This document shows positions 11,792 to 23,420 of a stretch of DNA of 64,000 bases, one piece after another. Position 1 is the stretch's first letter. Each line of letters begins with the position of its first letter. A model generated the notes under the pieces. It searched no databases. It saw nothing but the letters and a program-made list of their open reading frames with translations, and was not told the origin of the DNA. The DNA is from Gymnorhina tibicen (lineage: Eukaryota > Chordata > Aves > Passeriformes > Artamidae). A program made the position numbers and the translations under genes. Where the stretch lies: NCBI GenBank assembly GCA_013399875.1, contig VXAZ01000289.1, positions 1,571,744 through 1,635,743 on the forward strand, read 5' to 3'.

Positions 11792-13369
11792 CTAGCAACA
11801 AATAAACACAGTATGTTAGCTTGTTCTGCAGGTTTCTTAAAAAAAAAATTAAGAGAAGACTATCAGTGCAAATTAGGACAGTGCAGACATTTATATGGTG
11901 GTATTACATTGTAACTACAAGGTCCCACCTGAAAATTAACAGAAGTGATTAAACACACATCTCTGGATCTCACTTTTTTGCAAAAAGCACCATCTTAGGA
12001 AAAAATATGAATAATCATTTAACACATTTTTATACTCAGTTATGAAAATTCAGCATGTGTTTCTGAGTACTGTGTTCTTCTACCAAAAGCAGAAAATAAG
12101 ACAAAAACCAGAAAATGTGCAACTTCAACAACTGTAAATTCCTGTAGCGTTTTCAAACAGCTTTGTATATTGAGGTTAATCGCATTTCTGAACTGATGAA
12201 GAACAAAGAATTACTCTTGGTTTTACTTTTCCCTTCCCCCTCTCACCCAAGACAAGCATGAAGACTAAGTCTTACAGGAAGGTAGGGAGAATATCTAACT
12301 TTGCCTTCACTTGCATTAATGAACTTCCACATCATATTACCAGAGCTTTTTGCAGAATGGTTTACATTAAGAAAATGCTAATCCCTATATAATGTCAAGT
12401 TTTGACTCAGCAATAAAGACAGTATTATTTTATACTGTTTCAACACTATGTTGCTGCTCTGTTGTCTTGCAAAACATTGCTCATAATGTGGATTAATGGA
12501 GAGGTTGGACAGATTACGAGGGAAAAATTAGAAGTATTTCTGTGTACGTAAGCTGCCCTGTGGGCAGCCTGATTTCCTCTAGATTTGCTTGCTAAATTGC
12601 AACAAACATCACTGAAGTGAAATTTTACTATCAAAGCTCTATTTCCATTTCCTCCAAGATCACTGGTTTCTTGTGGCTTCTCCTATGCCCTCTACTCAAT
12701 GCTATCTCCCCATCTCCTGTATAAACTGGCCAACAGCTAATTCCAAGGCACAGGTGTGGAGACTGTCTAGGAGCACATATACACAGACTGCTTGCCCATT
12801 CAGCAGACAAACACAGCAGTACTGTATTTACATTGCTTCCTTTTCTCCAGCACTTTGATTCCTCTCCCCACACCAAACACTCATCTACATTAAATATACA
12901 GAAACCTTCTTTGAGACAGGCACTGTTTTGTTAAATGTAGTAGAAACTGCCCAACAGGTTCAGAAGGTAACAAGCAGGAATACCAGGAGGGCCTGACTGA
13001 TTGCTGCGAGATGCCTTATTTCTTAAGGAAACAATCCATGAAAATTATGGTCGACTAGTTTTTCAAGTAATCTTTTTATGCAAAACTTACTATTTATTTC
13101 TTCTGATTTTTCCCTTATTTTTATTTTTAAAGGGAGGTTTACCATCTTCTCAACCAAAACACTGTGAACTGTAGTTCAGTACTGTTAGAGGCAACTAGGA
13201 CATTAAGCTGAAACTGGTAGATCACCTACCTAAAAGCTGCAGACATCACACACTGATTAATTTTTAAGTAATGTAGGAACCCATGAGAAAAAGGTTTTTG
13301 ATTTCTGCTAGTATAAAATTGGCCTGATAAGCCATAATTTTATAAAGTGACATGTAACAGTAAAGTTAC
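11792..13369 (-). other. REV3L: Intron 16 (1,578 bp)
   Basis: AT-rich non-coding sequence. I saw no transposon, RNA gene or credible extra exon in it. Confidence 0.8.
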
Positions 13370-13495
13370 CTCATGTAAAGATTTTGCTTCCTGCAGGTTT
13401 TCCACACTGACTTTAAAACCGTAAGTATTATTTAAAGATGGTCCTTCAATCTGGGAAGTCTCTTTCTTTGGAGCACCGAGGGCAGCAAATTGATT
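13370..13495 (-). CDS. REV3L: REV3L exon 16
   Basis: Exactly 42 codons, NQFAALGAPKKETSQIEGPS followed by LNNTYGFKV and ending in SLHE, a well conserved segment just before the exonuclease-like domain. The acceptor has a long pyrimidine tract ending GATAAG, and the donor is GAG|GTAACT. Phase 0 at both ends, so skipping it would remove 42 residues in frame. Confidence 0.95.
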
Positions 13496-14544
13496 CTTAT
13501 CGGGCAGGGGAAGAAAAAAAGCACAGGATAATGAGAAAACACAGGTCACTAAACTCATATGTAACACTAAATAATATGAAATATTAAATACAAAATCATC
13601 AATGAAAATGCAAATGCTACACTACAAATTACTAAAAAGTCTCCAACTTTTTACCATTTCCTTGTTTCATTTTTCAACATGTAAACAACAGTTGTATCTT
13701 TCTGCCTTTTAGGAATAATTTTAATTCATAGCAAAGCAAGAGGCAGCTTGAAATACTTAAAAAACCTCCCAAACAACCAAAAACTTCCAGAACCCTACTA
13801 ACCACCTCCCCCCAGTCCCAACCATACTGGCTTTCTTGGAAGTCAGAGGACATGGAAACCAGCAATTCTCTATTCTCTCTTCAGTAACAATTTGTCAAAA
13901 ACCCTTGTTTCAGTCATCACTTTTTAAGGCACTGAATTAAAGGTACATTAAGTACCCCCTTGAAATAGGTGAATACTGGTATACTGAGAAGAAAAAACTA
14001 CCGTGTCACTCCAGTAAGGCACCTAGTGCCCGCCATTCTGTTTCCAACATGGGGAGCAGAAACACTGTTTAGGGAAAACAAGTCCAATCCCTTTCTCCTC
14101 TGTCAGCACACCACAAACTGACCTCCTTGTTTTCAGAAAATGCTTAGAACATTGTCTGAAAACTCATACACACAGAGACACATAAATATACACAGGTCTG
14201 GGTATACATATATAAAAATGGGAAATCACACTGGAACTTAAAAAGGATGTTGCAACTCGTAGAGCAAACCAACATCTTTACAAAGTGCCTCTTTAGTGTT
14301 TCATTAGTGTCTCACTACCCTAGAACAGCACCCTCAAACTCCAACTTACCCCCACTCCCCACAAATTAAACTCATAAATTTATTCCTAACTTTGAGTGTG
14401 CTCTGATTCTACAATTGTACCCTACCATTTAAAATGTATTTTCAAGATCTTAACAGCTGAAGACAAAAACAACAAAGAAGAAAGAACGGCAATGTGTGTA
14501 TGTGGCATAATAAAAATACATTTGTACAGAAAATGTTAATTTAC
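13496..14544 (-). other. REV3L: Intron 15 (1,049 bp)
   Basis: Non-coding, AT-rich sequence without a recognisable repeat or gene. Confidence 0.8.
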
Positions 14545-14627
14545 CTTCATTTGTGTGGTTAGAAGTACTCTGCGAAGACCATCAGTATTACTTCCTCTCT
14601 TGTGGCTCAGTTTCTGAGCTTTTGGTT
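14545..14627 (-). CDS. REV3L: REV3L exon 15
   Basis: Reads EPKAQKLSHKRGSNTDGLRR then VLLTTQMK, matching the REV3L linker before the polymerase region. The first codon is split with exon 14 (G|AA) and the exon ends on a complete codon, donor AAG|GTAAAT. 83 bp. Confidence 0.94.
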
Positions 14628-15214
14628 CTGTAAACATATAAGCGAAAGATTACTCAGCCTCAATAGTATTGTCTAGGCGTTAAACAACATGCAAGAAACA
14701 ACAGATGCATTTCCTTAACATAACAAACAAATATTACATATATAAGCAAATACAGCTTTATCCTTTGTCAAAGCCAAAGCACAACTACTGCAATTTGGTA
14801 TTTATGGACATTTAGGAACATATAGTACAAGGCCAGTAAGTTACAAAGCCTCACATCATTATCATCTTGAACACTGCAATGTTATTCACACTACACATTG
14901 AGGTTATTTTTGGAAAAATATAAGCAATATAGTCAACAAGATTAAAAAATCCCCCAAATAAGCAATACTTCTAACTTAAGCTTTTAACCAGCACTTCAGA
15001 GTTCAGATACTAGAGACTGTTAGGAAGCAAATGGATGTTCTAGATTTTTTCAATAATTCAATAGTTACTTTAACAATAATGCACAGAACCTTTCCTTTCA
15101 AAAACTAGTTTTAAATATATTTTTGCGGAGATACAGTTTTTTTCTTATTATGTCAAAAGAAATATATTTAGATTTTTGCGTGTGTGTGTTATTAGAATTA
15201 CTTAATGGATTTAC
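14628..15214 (-). other. REV3L: Intron 14 (587 bp)
   Basis: Short non-coding intron with a TG-rich patch near 15178-15190. Nothing else seen. Confidence 0.8.
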
Positions 15215-16200
15215 CTGCAGATAAAGGAGTAAAACCAAGAACTTCAGGTATTCCATCTTGTCTTTTTTTCTGCACAATGGGTGTACTATGTAGGCAAATG
15301 GATTCAGAATTTCCAGGATCTTCATTAACTGGAAATGGAGATGTGTCAAAGCATGCCCTAACGTCCTCTTGTGTGCATGGAGAATTTTGTGCACTTCCAA
15401 CAGGTACTACATCACTTCCTTCCATGGAAGACAAAATAAAATCCTGACTTTTCCACTCTGTGTCTTCTAAACTACACTGCTTGGGATCTGGAGATGCCAC
15501 CTGCTGCCAAGGAGGAAGCACTGGAGAATCTGGTGAACTGTAATTGACGTAATAATCTTCCTCCTCCTCCTCCTCCTTATCATGTTCTGGAGCTGAAGTA
15601 GTGTGTGTCTCGCTTTCACATGAAGTTTTATTAGAGTCTATGTCATTTTTAGTATTTACAGAAGTTCCTATAGTGCTTATAGACTTATCACAGGTTTCCT
15701 TGGTTTGCGTTTTTGTATTTTCTGCCACAGAGGCAGGAGAGTTCTTTGTAGGCACAATAGGTCTTTCATCTTCCAGGCTAGACAAACTTAAATCTTTAGC
15801 TACTTTTATTACTTCTATAGATTTCTCTTCAGACAATACTGCAGAGCTGAAACTTTCATCTGCCTTTGCCAGCTCAGCAGGATGATTCTTAGGCAATTTC
15901 TTGAAATGTTCATACTCTTCTTTGGCATGAAGCCATATCTGAACTTGCTGTTGGCTTGGAGCACACTTGCATGGCATTATGACTATTTTTTTGTCTTCAC
16001 TAGTTTTATGGCTATTACTTTCTTTTTTATTAACAGCAGAGTGACCATAATGAGGAGGAGATCCTGGTCTAGGACTTTCTGTCATGGCTGAAAATGCAGT
16101 CTTCCAGAGTCGTAGACCTTCTAATGAGAAGTCCCCCTCAAACTCGAGAAGGTCATTTGGAAGTCTGGTTTCCACTGTGAGAAGCCGCCCTCCAATCTCC
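15215..16200 (-). CDS. REV3L: REV3L exon 14
   Basis: The exon starts REIGGRLLTVETRLPNDLLE, then FEGDFSLEGLRLWKTAFSAM, a highly conserved stretch. It then carries the second REV7-binding motif (MPCKCAPS) and a poorly conserved Ser/Thr/Glu-rich region with a Glu run (EEEEEED) followed by SSPDSPVLPPWQQ, and ends HSTPIVQKK...FTPLSA. The acceptor is TTCTTTTCACAG and the donor GCAG|GTAAAT. At 986 bp it has phase 2 in and phase 1 out. The middle is probably disordered and differs in length and sequence from mammals, which is usual for this region. Confidence 0.96.
15558..15577. repeat. Coding trinucleotide repeat (Glu run in exon 14)
   Basis: A run of CTC/TCC triplets on the plus strand encodes the acidic Glu run on the minus strand. 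Such pure triplet runs are prone to length variation. Confidence 0.85.
15957..15977 (-). other. REV3L: Second REV7-binding motif (MPCKCAP)
   Basis: Within exon 14 the residues MPCKCAP follow KKIVI. Vertebrate REV3L has a second MAD2L2/REV7-binding site at this place, of the hydrophobic-Pro-x-x-x-x-Pro type. The key Pro residues and the preceding basic-hydrophobic patch are retained. Assignment rests on position and sequence similarity. Confidence 0.8.
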
Positions 16201-16576
16201 CTGTGAAAAGAAGTAGTTTGAATTACTGTTTTACTCTAAACTGCACTGCAGGCAGTCCTCCAGATGATAGAAAAGCAGAGTACTACTAACTAGTTTTCTC
16301 ACTATGCAATTCCCATGGGCAGTATTTTTATTTTACAAACCATGAAGACACATTCCCACTTACTACAACAATATGCAATAAAAACCCCAAAGTATCATGA
16401 AAGAAAATGGGTATTTGGACTGGAAGCACAGTAATTTTCAACTTCAAATGTATGTATATCAGATGGGATCTTTCATGCATCCATGCCACATAACAGCATA
16501 AAATTGTTTACAGGAATAAATTAAAACTTAATATAATCACAATCATATGTAGACAGAAATGCATTGAACACAGTAC
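16201..16576 (-). other. REV3L: Intron 13 (376 bp)
   Basis: Short intron between the giant exon and exon 14. Non-coding, no repeat recognised. Confidence 0.85.
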
Positions 16577-19500
16577 CTTGGCTTTTCTGGAGCATCTGAA
16601 GGATTGCTGCAAAATGGTTCCTGATAAACTGTTTCTGCGAGATCATGATCCAGCAAAGTTGCCATGATTTCTTCTCGACTGGGTGGGGACATGAGAGGCT
16701 TAAGAATGTGAGCAGTACGAGGCGTAAAGCTTCCATTCTTCGATTGTGAGGGAGAACTGGTTGATCTTGGTGAACTATCTGGAGTTGGAGTTAATGCTTC
16801 ATTGTTTCTTGAAACATGTAATTCTAAATCCTCAGAAGCTGCATCTATAAGTTCACCATCAGGCGATGACAGTAAGGATGTAAAGGAGGTATTAACTAAA
16901 TCAAGTGGTTGACAGTGTTCAAAAGTGGTTTCTTTTCTAATGTGGCTTTGAATCCAGTCTGAGCAGCTTGGCTGAGAAAGGTTAAGAAATCTCTCTTTAT
17001 TTACTGTATTTCTATTCAATTTGAATTTCTCATTTAAACAGACTTCAGTCTCTTGGGTACAAGAGGTATCGATAAAACTAGATCTAGAAGTTGAAGAATG
17101 AATGGTTTTCCTCCATTGACTATGGCAGTGGTTCTCACTATTATCTAGTGAGGTCTTCTCAAAAAGCTCAGGGCTTAGGGAACCAGACCGTATCCATTTA
17201 TTTGTGCTTGAAGAATGTTGCTTTTCTTCCTCAGATTTTTGGTCATTATGACATAAAAAGTCATTTTCTGTTGTTTGCCCAGAACCAAGATCCTGAACTG
17301 CATCACTCAAGAATTTCTGGGGCAAATTTTGATCTGCTGGGACAAACTGGCTTGCAGAATAAAAACTGCAAAATCCACTTTGCCCTATAGTATTAATATC
17401 AAAGTTGTAATTGTGGTCTGGAGATAAGCTGTCTTCAAGTGAGTAACAGCTTTCAAAACCAGGGTCTGAAAAAAAAATGGGGCTGTCATCAGATACAGAA
17501 TGATCAATGCGACTGGTAATCGGCTGGCTTGAAGACTCCATTTTTGAAAGTTTTGCTGTTTTTTCTTTTGGTTTTGTGCTCCTGGGAGCACGAGATTTTC
17601 TTGATGATGTGACTGACCGTGACCTTTTGATGGCTTTATTCTGTTCAAGAGGGCATGGTATGCCCTTGCTCAGCTGTGGTTTGTCCAGCAATGGCTCCTG
17701 TGCAACACTGGCATTCTGAGCTTTCTGCTGTCTCTTCTGGAGCAACTCTTTCAAAACAGCCAGACCAGACTGTCCTTCACCAAACGCTGATGGGGCCACT
17801 GTATTCCTGTTTTTATACTGGGAGATGGGTTTTGGTTGCATGGTTGTTTCTGACAGAGGCCTTTGTTTTGTGGTATCGGGTTTAAAATGTGACATATCCA
17901 AAATAAATCCTCTCTGGTTTTGATCGCAATTTAACTGTTTCACTGGACTCTTCAAAGACGTTACAAAACAGTTTTTAGGCAATTGAAGTGGCCCAGGGTT
18001 TTCCTCAGATGGCTTAAGAATAGAAGAACAAGGATCAGAATGCTTAGATGCCTCTGGCACACAAAAAATCTGCTGTTGATTATTGTCTTTACAATGCAAA
18101 TAGTTAGTGGTATGTAATTGATCCATCTTCGCTGTGTCCAGAGAGTCACGAGTTTCATTTAATTTCCCAGCTGGTGGCAAATATCTGATTTGCAAACTTT
18201 TTATCTCTTCTGCTTTTGGGGAAGTCTTATCTTTAGAGATGTGTGCATTCTGTGTTATATGAGTTGAGTGATTAGATGGATCAAATATGTTTTGAATGAG
18301 AGCAGGATCCTTCATTCTAAATACAGCACTCTGAGTCCTGGACCTTTGAGAGCTCATTTTTGGTACTTCCCTTCCAGATGCCACAGGAGTAGATGTGAAA
18401 GATGAATGAGGGTCTTCCCGTGGAGCAGGCAAACACTGTGCATCTACAGGCTTATCAATTTCCATCATTGAGTGAAAACAGCCCAATGAATTACCTTGTG
18501 CATCAGCTGAAGGGAGCTGTGCTGACCGCAGATATCCAGCTGAATAGCCAGGAAGAGGACTGTCTTTGCGGTTGTGAAGTGGCTGAGAACAGACAGAGTT
18601 GTAAGAAATCTCAGACAGATCTTGATGTTTCAGCACAAACTTGACTTCTGCAGTAGAGCGACCATTTCCTTTTTCATCTTTAAATACAACGCGTTTTCTT
18701 GAGGACATTTTTTCAGCCGTTTTTTGTTTTGTTCTAGGTTTCTTCTTGCCATCATCTGGTGTTTTATCGGCCTGATTAATCTTTTTCTTTTTCTTGGTAG
18801 ATACAGTGGGGCTAGCAAATTTCTTTTTACATTTCTTAACCTGAGTTTTTGCTCGACTAGTTTTTCCCACACTAGTATTAACAGTCTTGCTGTTGTAGAT
18901 ATTGGGCCCCCTACTAAATAAAGCTTCTCTGTCCAAGTTGGTCAAAATTTCTTCTGCTCTTGGATCAGTGGGAGACCAGCAGCGAGGTGGAGATGTGTTT
19001 ACTGGGCTTGTGCTTCTCTCAGAAAGAAAACCTAACTTAGACATAACATCACTATAGTTATAGTCACAGTCTTCAGCTTCAGCACTGTAGGAGGGCGAAG
19101 GAGGAGAAAGAATTGTATGAGTCCTTTTTCTGAAAGATAAAGTTCTTTTAATATTTGTACTACCTGTTTTTTGTGGTTTTCCAGCTTTTTTCTTGGTTGA
19201 CTTATGTTTTGCTTTCCTTTTGTGACTTTTCTTTGGTGTTAGTGGATAAATAGGATATTTGGTTGCAGGAGAGTCAGGAACTTTTGGCCAAAAGTCCTTT
19301 AAAGGTGCAAGCTTTTTATATAAATTCATCTTTTCCTCTGTGAGTACTACTCTTTCCTCACTAGAATCTACTTTCCCCAATTTAACAAGCATATTTTTTC
19401 TCCCTCTAAATCTATTGATGATAATATATTTAATAATAACAGGTGGCAATTTTTTAGAAAGTTTTCTACGCTTTCGAGACTTCTGAGACCCATCCAAACT

Positions 19501-20768
19501 TTCAACACTTTCTATCGGTTGAGGTAGATTAATTTTTGAGTTGTGTGCGACAAAGCTCGATTCACTGTCTTCAGTCTCATAATTTACCTTCCGTTTCGTT
19601 CGGAGTGTGTATTTATTCCCACAGAGTCCAAATGACTGCTCAGTTTCAAGAGATCCATCTGCAAACTGGCAGTCAGTGTAATTAGCAGTACTTGTAGGCA
19701 TTTTGTTTTCAAAAGCCTCAAGAGGAACTTGAACCAAGTCACTAGGTAAAGCACTGTCCTTATCAGGAATGTTACTACAAGCATTACCTTGTGTATAGCA
19801 GCTTTCCTTCACTGATGCAACATCATTTACACTCGCAGGCTCCTGACGATTGATAAAACTATGCTTCTTTTTATTCAGTTTCAACCTGGACTGTTTGTTG
19901 CCTTGCTGTAATTTATATGTCACGGGAGCTAACTTCTGTGGTCGACTGAGACAATTAGAAAGAACAACACTAGGAAAGAACATATAATGTGCTGCTTGTT
20001 GACTGAGGCTTGGCTTTTCTGCCTTGTGCTCCTGAAATTCTTCATACCTAATTTTAAGCTTATTAAGGCCACCTTCATCAGTGTTATTTTCAAGTGAATG
20101 TACCACAGTTCGACTGCCTCCTGAACAAGATACCAATTCACAGTTTTCTGTAGCTGTTGCTGGAAAAAAACTATTTATACTTGCACTGTTGGATTTTTCA
20201 TTTACTTCAGAGGACATTTTACCTTTGGAGTGGCTCATATCAGAAAAGTTATATAAGTTTTTATTCAACATGTTGTCACCAATATGGCGGCCCACATGCA
20301 TAAAAGAGACATCCTTTTCAGCCTTTCTAATGCTAATGTATTTCCTACTAGGTATTGGTCTGTTCACTGATGAAATATCATCTTCATAGTCAAAAATATT
20401 ATTTCCACATGAAGGAACTTGGAGAGTATCTTTCTTGTTACTCTCTTTGTGAGAGTTTTCTGCATGGGTACTATTGCTGAATGGAGTTGGGTACTTTGCT
20501 GAGTAAGTGCTTTCTTTTGTAAGAGAATGGACTGAAAGTTCAGGTCTTGTTTCTGTGTTTGGTTGTGAGAGGTCTTCTACAAAATCTTCATTATTCAAAA
20601 CATGGTTAGAAAGGGCACTTGTGTGTTTACACTGAAAAGTAATTTTAGCAGAAGATGGGGGTTCTAGTGTAGCAGCATCTTTGTGAAAGATTGAGGTCTT
20701 TACAGACATTTTGCTTGTTGCAATAACGGAGGAGTGAGTTCGAGAACTTTCATTATTCAAAGGATTGT
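16577..20768 (-). CDS. REV3L: REV3L exon 13, giant 4,192-bp exon
   Basis: This single exon encodes 1,396 full codons of the vertebrate-specific middle of REV3L. It opens DNPLNNESSRTHSSVIATSK and ends in DAPEKPR. Recognisable parts in order: a Ser-rich N-terminal third; the conserved core KLPPVIIKYIIINRFRGRKN (about 19388-19452), part of a domain shared with KIAA2022/NEXMIF; the block FWPKVPDSPATKYPIYPLTP; a Lys-rich basic stretch; FGEGQSGLAVLKELLQKRQQ; SDDSPIFFSDPGFESCYSLE; and near the end the first REV7-binding motif. The acceptor is TTCCATTTCAG and the donor CCAAG|GTACTG. Most of it is probably disordered and serves as a scaffold for REV7 and other partners. No frameshift is present. It is slightly longer than mammalian copies where they differ, with many substitutions between the conserved blocks. 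Confidence 0.98.
16675..16707 (-). other. REV3L: First REV7-binding motif (ILKPLMSPPSR)
   Basis: The residues ILKPLMSPPSR near the end of exon 13 are identical to the peptide that MAD2L2/REV7 closes its HORMA safety belt around in human REV3L. Binding here joins REV3L and REV7 into the pol zeta core. The flanking SFTPRTAH and EEIMATLLDHDL are also conserved. Confidence 0.93.
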
Positions 20769-23280
20769 CTGAAATGGAAGACAAGCAATTTTATTCTAGT
20801 TTTCCTGTAAAAAAACAAACCTAAGGCATTAAAAATTTTAATAGTATTTTTCTGAAAGCCTTCCCATCCAAACAAGAAACAAAACTCTTGCAAATCACAT
20901 TACATTTATAATCATGACAACTAGAGACCCTGACTGCATGAGTTGCTTTATCAAAATCATATCATCAGTATATTTGTCTCAGGCATTTTGTCAGTTATTC
21001 CTCAATGGCAGGCTTGCACACAATTGTCAAAGATTTCATGCTGACTTTCTGAAAGAAGGCTTCACAATCACTTTCAGATGACTAAATACAAACAGACCGA
21101 TTTCTAGAAAAGGCTGTACCCTGCTTTGTCCCTGAGAAGTATGTATACTCATTGGCTCTGAAAAACAAAAAACTTTATTTAGATAACCTTCCCCTTGCAG
21201 AAAAGTCATTGCACAGAAAGCTAAAGTAGTATATCTTACAACATGGCAAGGGCTTTGTATGAACTGTGCCGGGCACTAAACATAGGTCGTTTCCAGCACT
21301 GTTATAAAGCAGAACAATACAGCACCCATTCAGGTGTTCATGCAAGAAGCTCGCACCAGTTAGTTAGATCCTGGATTGATATCCACGTATTAATGTTCCC
21401 ACATAAATCTGAGACCAGCAAGTGCTGTGGTAACTTGTCCTGTGCAGACTCAGCACATGGTATCTGTGATGATTTTCATCTTTTTCAGTGATATGTTCAC
21501 CACATTTATTGCAGGATAAGTATGGACAGGGAAGTGGTAACAAATTAACAAGTGTGTGCATGCTCATAACCTCACTGAACCACAAGTAACTTGACAGAGG
21601 TTATACCACTGCAGAGAGGCGGCTACCACAGAGCACCTGGCACACAGAAATTTGTTTATGTGTTCACCTCTTTAGCTGAAATGTTGAAGGGGGATAGGAG
21701 TTACGAAGTACGCTGTATGACCTGGAAGCATGTGCTGCACACTGATGTACTAGACTGGGGATCCTTTGGGCCTTTATTGTAAATCTCAACCAATTTGGGG
21801 ATTATCTTAGATTCATGCTGCCTTCATCTTAGCAATTTATTTGCTGCTCACTGAGAAAAATAAAAGCAAGTCCCAATCTGTTTCTAATAACATTTTCTAA
21901 TGCATGCACATAGTCCCTGAGCTGTGAAGCACAGCTGTGAGATGCTGCCATCTATTCTTTGAGAATAGGAGTCCACAGAAAGAATGAGGATGATTAACTG
22001 AAAACTCAGAAAATGCAAGTTTGGCAGTGTCAACAAACACCTGGAAAATACATGGCTATTCAGATATAAAAACTGCAAAAATACTTGTCAGTCAGTCAGA
22101 TCATATGGACACAGATTCATGTGTGGATAGGCATTTTCTAATTTAGAGGACCTGGATTGAGATCTGTTTTGAATTTACTCTATCTTCTATTATAAGAAAT
22201 CAATGTAAAAGTTCACAGTAATAAAATTTCTAAGCTGATGTTCTGCATGTGACATTTCACATACTTAAAATATGCTAAAATTTAAACATTATTTAAGATA
22301 CAGTCTCATTAGACAGCAGCATCTCTTATTACAACAAATTAGGAAGTTTGGCAAATAAGGAAATTACAATTGTATATCTGACAAGAGCAAATCATATTAG
22401 CAAATACGATTTTCAACATGATCAAATCATGTTTTAATCCTACCATTATACCCATAAAAGCGAAGGAAAAAGCAAACTATGCTTTAAACACTGAACACGA
22501 AAGAATAGCTGCGGTTATCTATATAATAAGATCATATAGCTCACTTTCTCAACTGAACATTATAATCTGACATGCAAATTTTCTAATGAAACAAATAATA
22601 TTAATTACATATTTGCCTAACCTCAAAGTGTGCATTCTGCTGACTAATGTTATTTAATCAAAGACAGCATGTTATAAAGATGGCAAAAGATCTCTACAGA
22701 TTAATTTATTTTTTTACAGATTTTGAAAGGCAGTTCCTTTTGCATCAGCTTTGCCACTGCATAGTTTTAACTCACTCAATCCCAAATGTGAACATGTAAT
22801 CTGCAGAATGAAACATAGGTCCAAACAAAGGCTCACTATATTTTAGCATGCGTGGCAAATACTTGCAAAAAATCACCTAAATTTACACATTTACTGTATT
22901 ACAATATGTATTACATACATACTGTAAATGTATTACAGTAATATATTTACTACTTACAATTATCCTAGGAGGATACACGATCCTACAGAATCACTACTTT
23001 AAATACTGTATTTGTTTTTTTCCATAAAACTAATTAAACTATGTTCTTTTTTGGATCATTGATACAATGAGAAAAACAGATTCTGGTAATTCATACAGGG
23101 CATTGAGATTAAAATACAGTTGTTTTTTAAGGAAGATGTTAAGGGCCTGCTTAATCTGTGGAGAACTTTTCCTTCCAATTGAAACGAGGACTGAAAAGGG
23201 TCAGCACTTTTGAGAATTAGCAATTTCATGTGAAAATGAACTATGACTCAACTTCTAAAGTGGAATTTTCATTTACTTAC
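20769..23280 (-). other. REV3L: Intron 12 (2,512 bp)
   Basis: Non-coding. The piece around 21243-21790 is less AT-rich than its surroundings and may be an old unclassified repeat. A short palindrome TACTGTAA-ATGTA-TTACAGTA lies near 22919-22941. No gene recognised. Confidence 0.8.
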
Positions 23281-23420
23281 CACCATTTTCATCTGCAGTT
23301 CCATCTAACTGAGGTATTGAGAGATTAGTTAGGAGCATATTGTTACCACTCCACTCCATTTCTTCCTCTGAAGATGAATCCTCTTCTGTTGAACTTCGAT
23401 GCGTATTTTTGCCAGCTGAC
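23281..23420 (-). CDS. REV3L: REV3L exon 12
   Basis: Reads RSAGKNTHRSSTEEDSSSEE then EMEWSGNNMLLTNLSIPQLD and ends in GTADENG. The acceptor is CTTGCCTCCAG and the donor GGTG|GTAAGT. 140 bp, phase 2 in and phase 1 out. A CTG-starting acceptor a few bases on would break the frame, so GTCAG was chosen as the exon start. Confidence 0.95.

Noticed and set aside
17091..20389. Several plus-strand and off-frame open frames across exon 13
   Set aside because: They are shadows of the real minus-strand coding exon.
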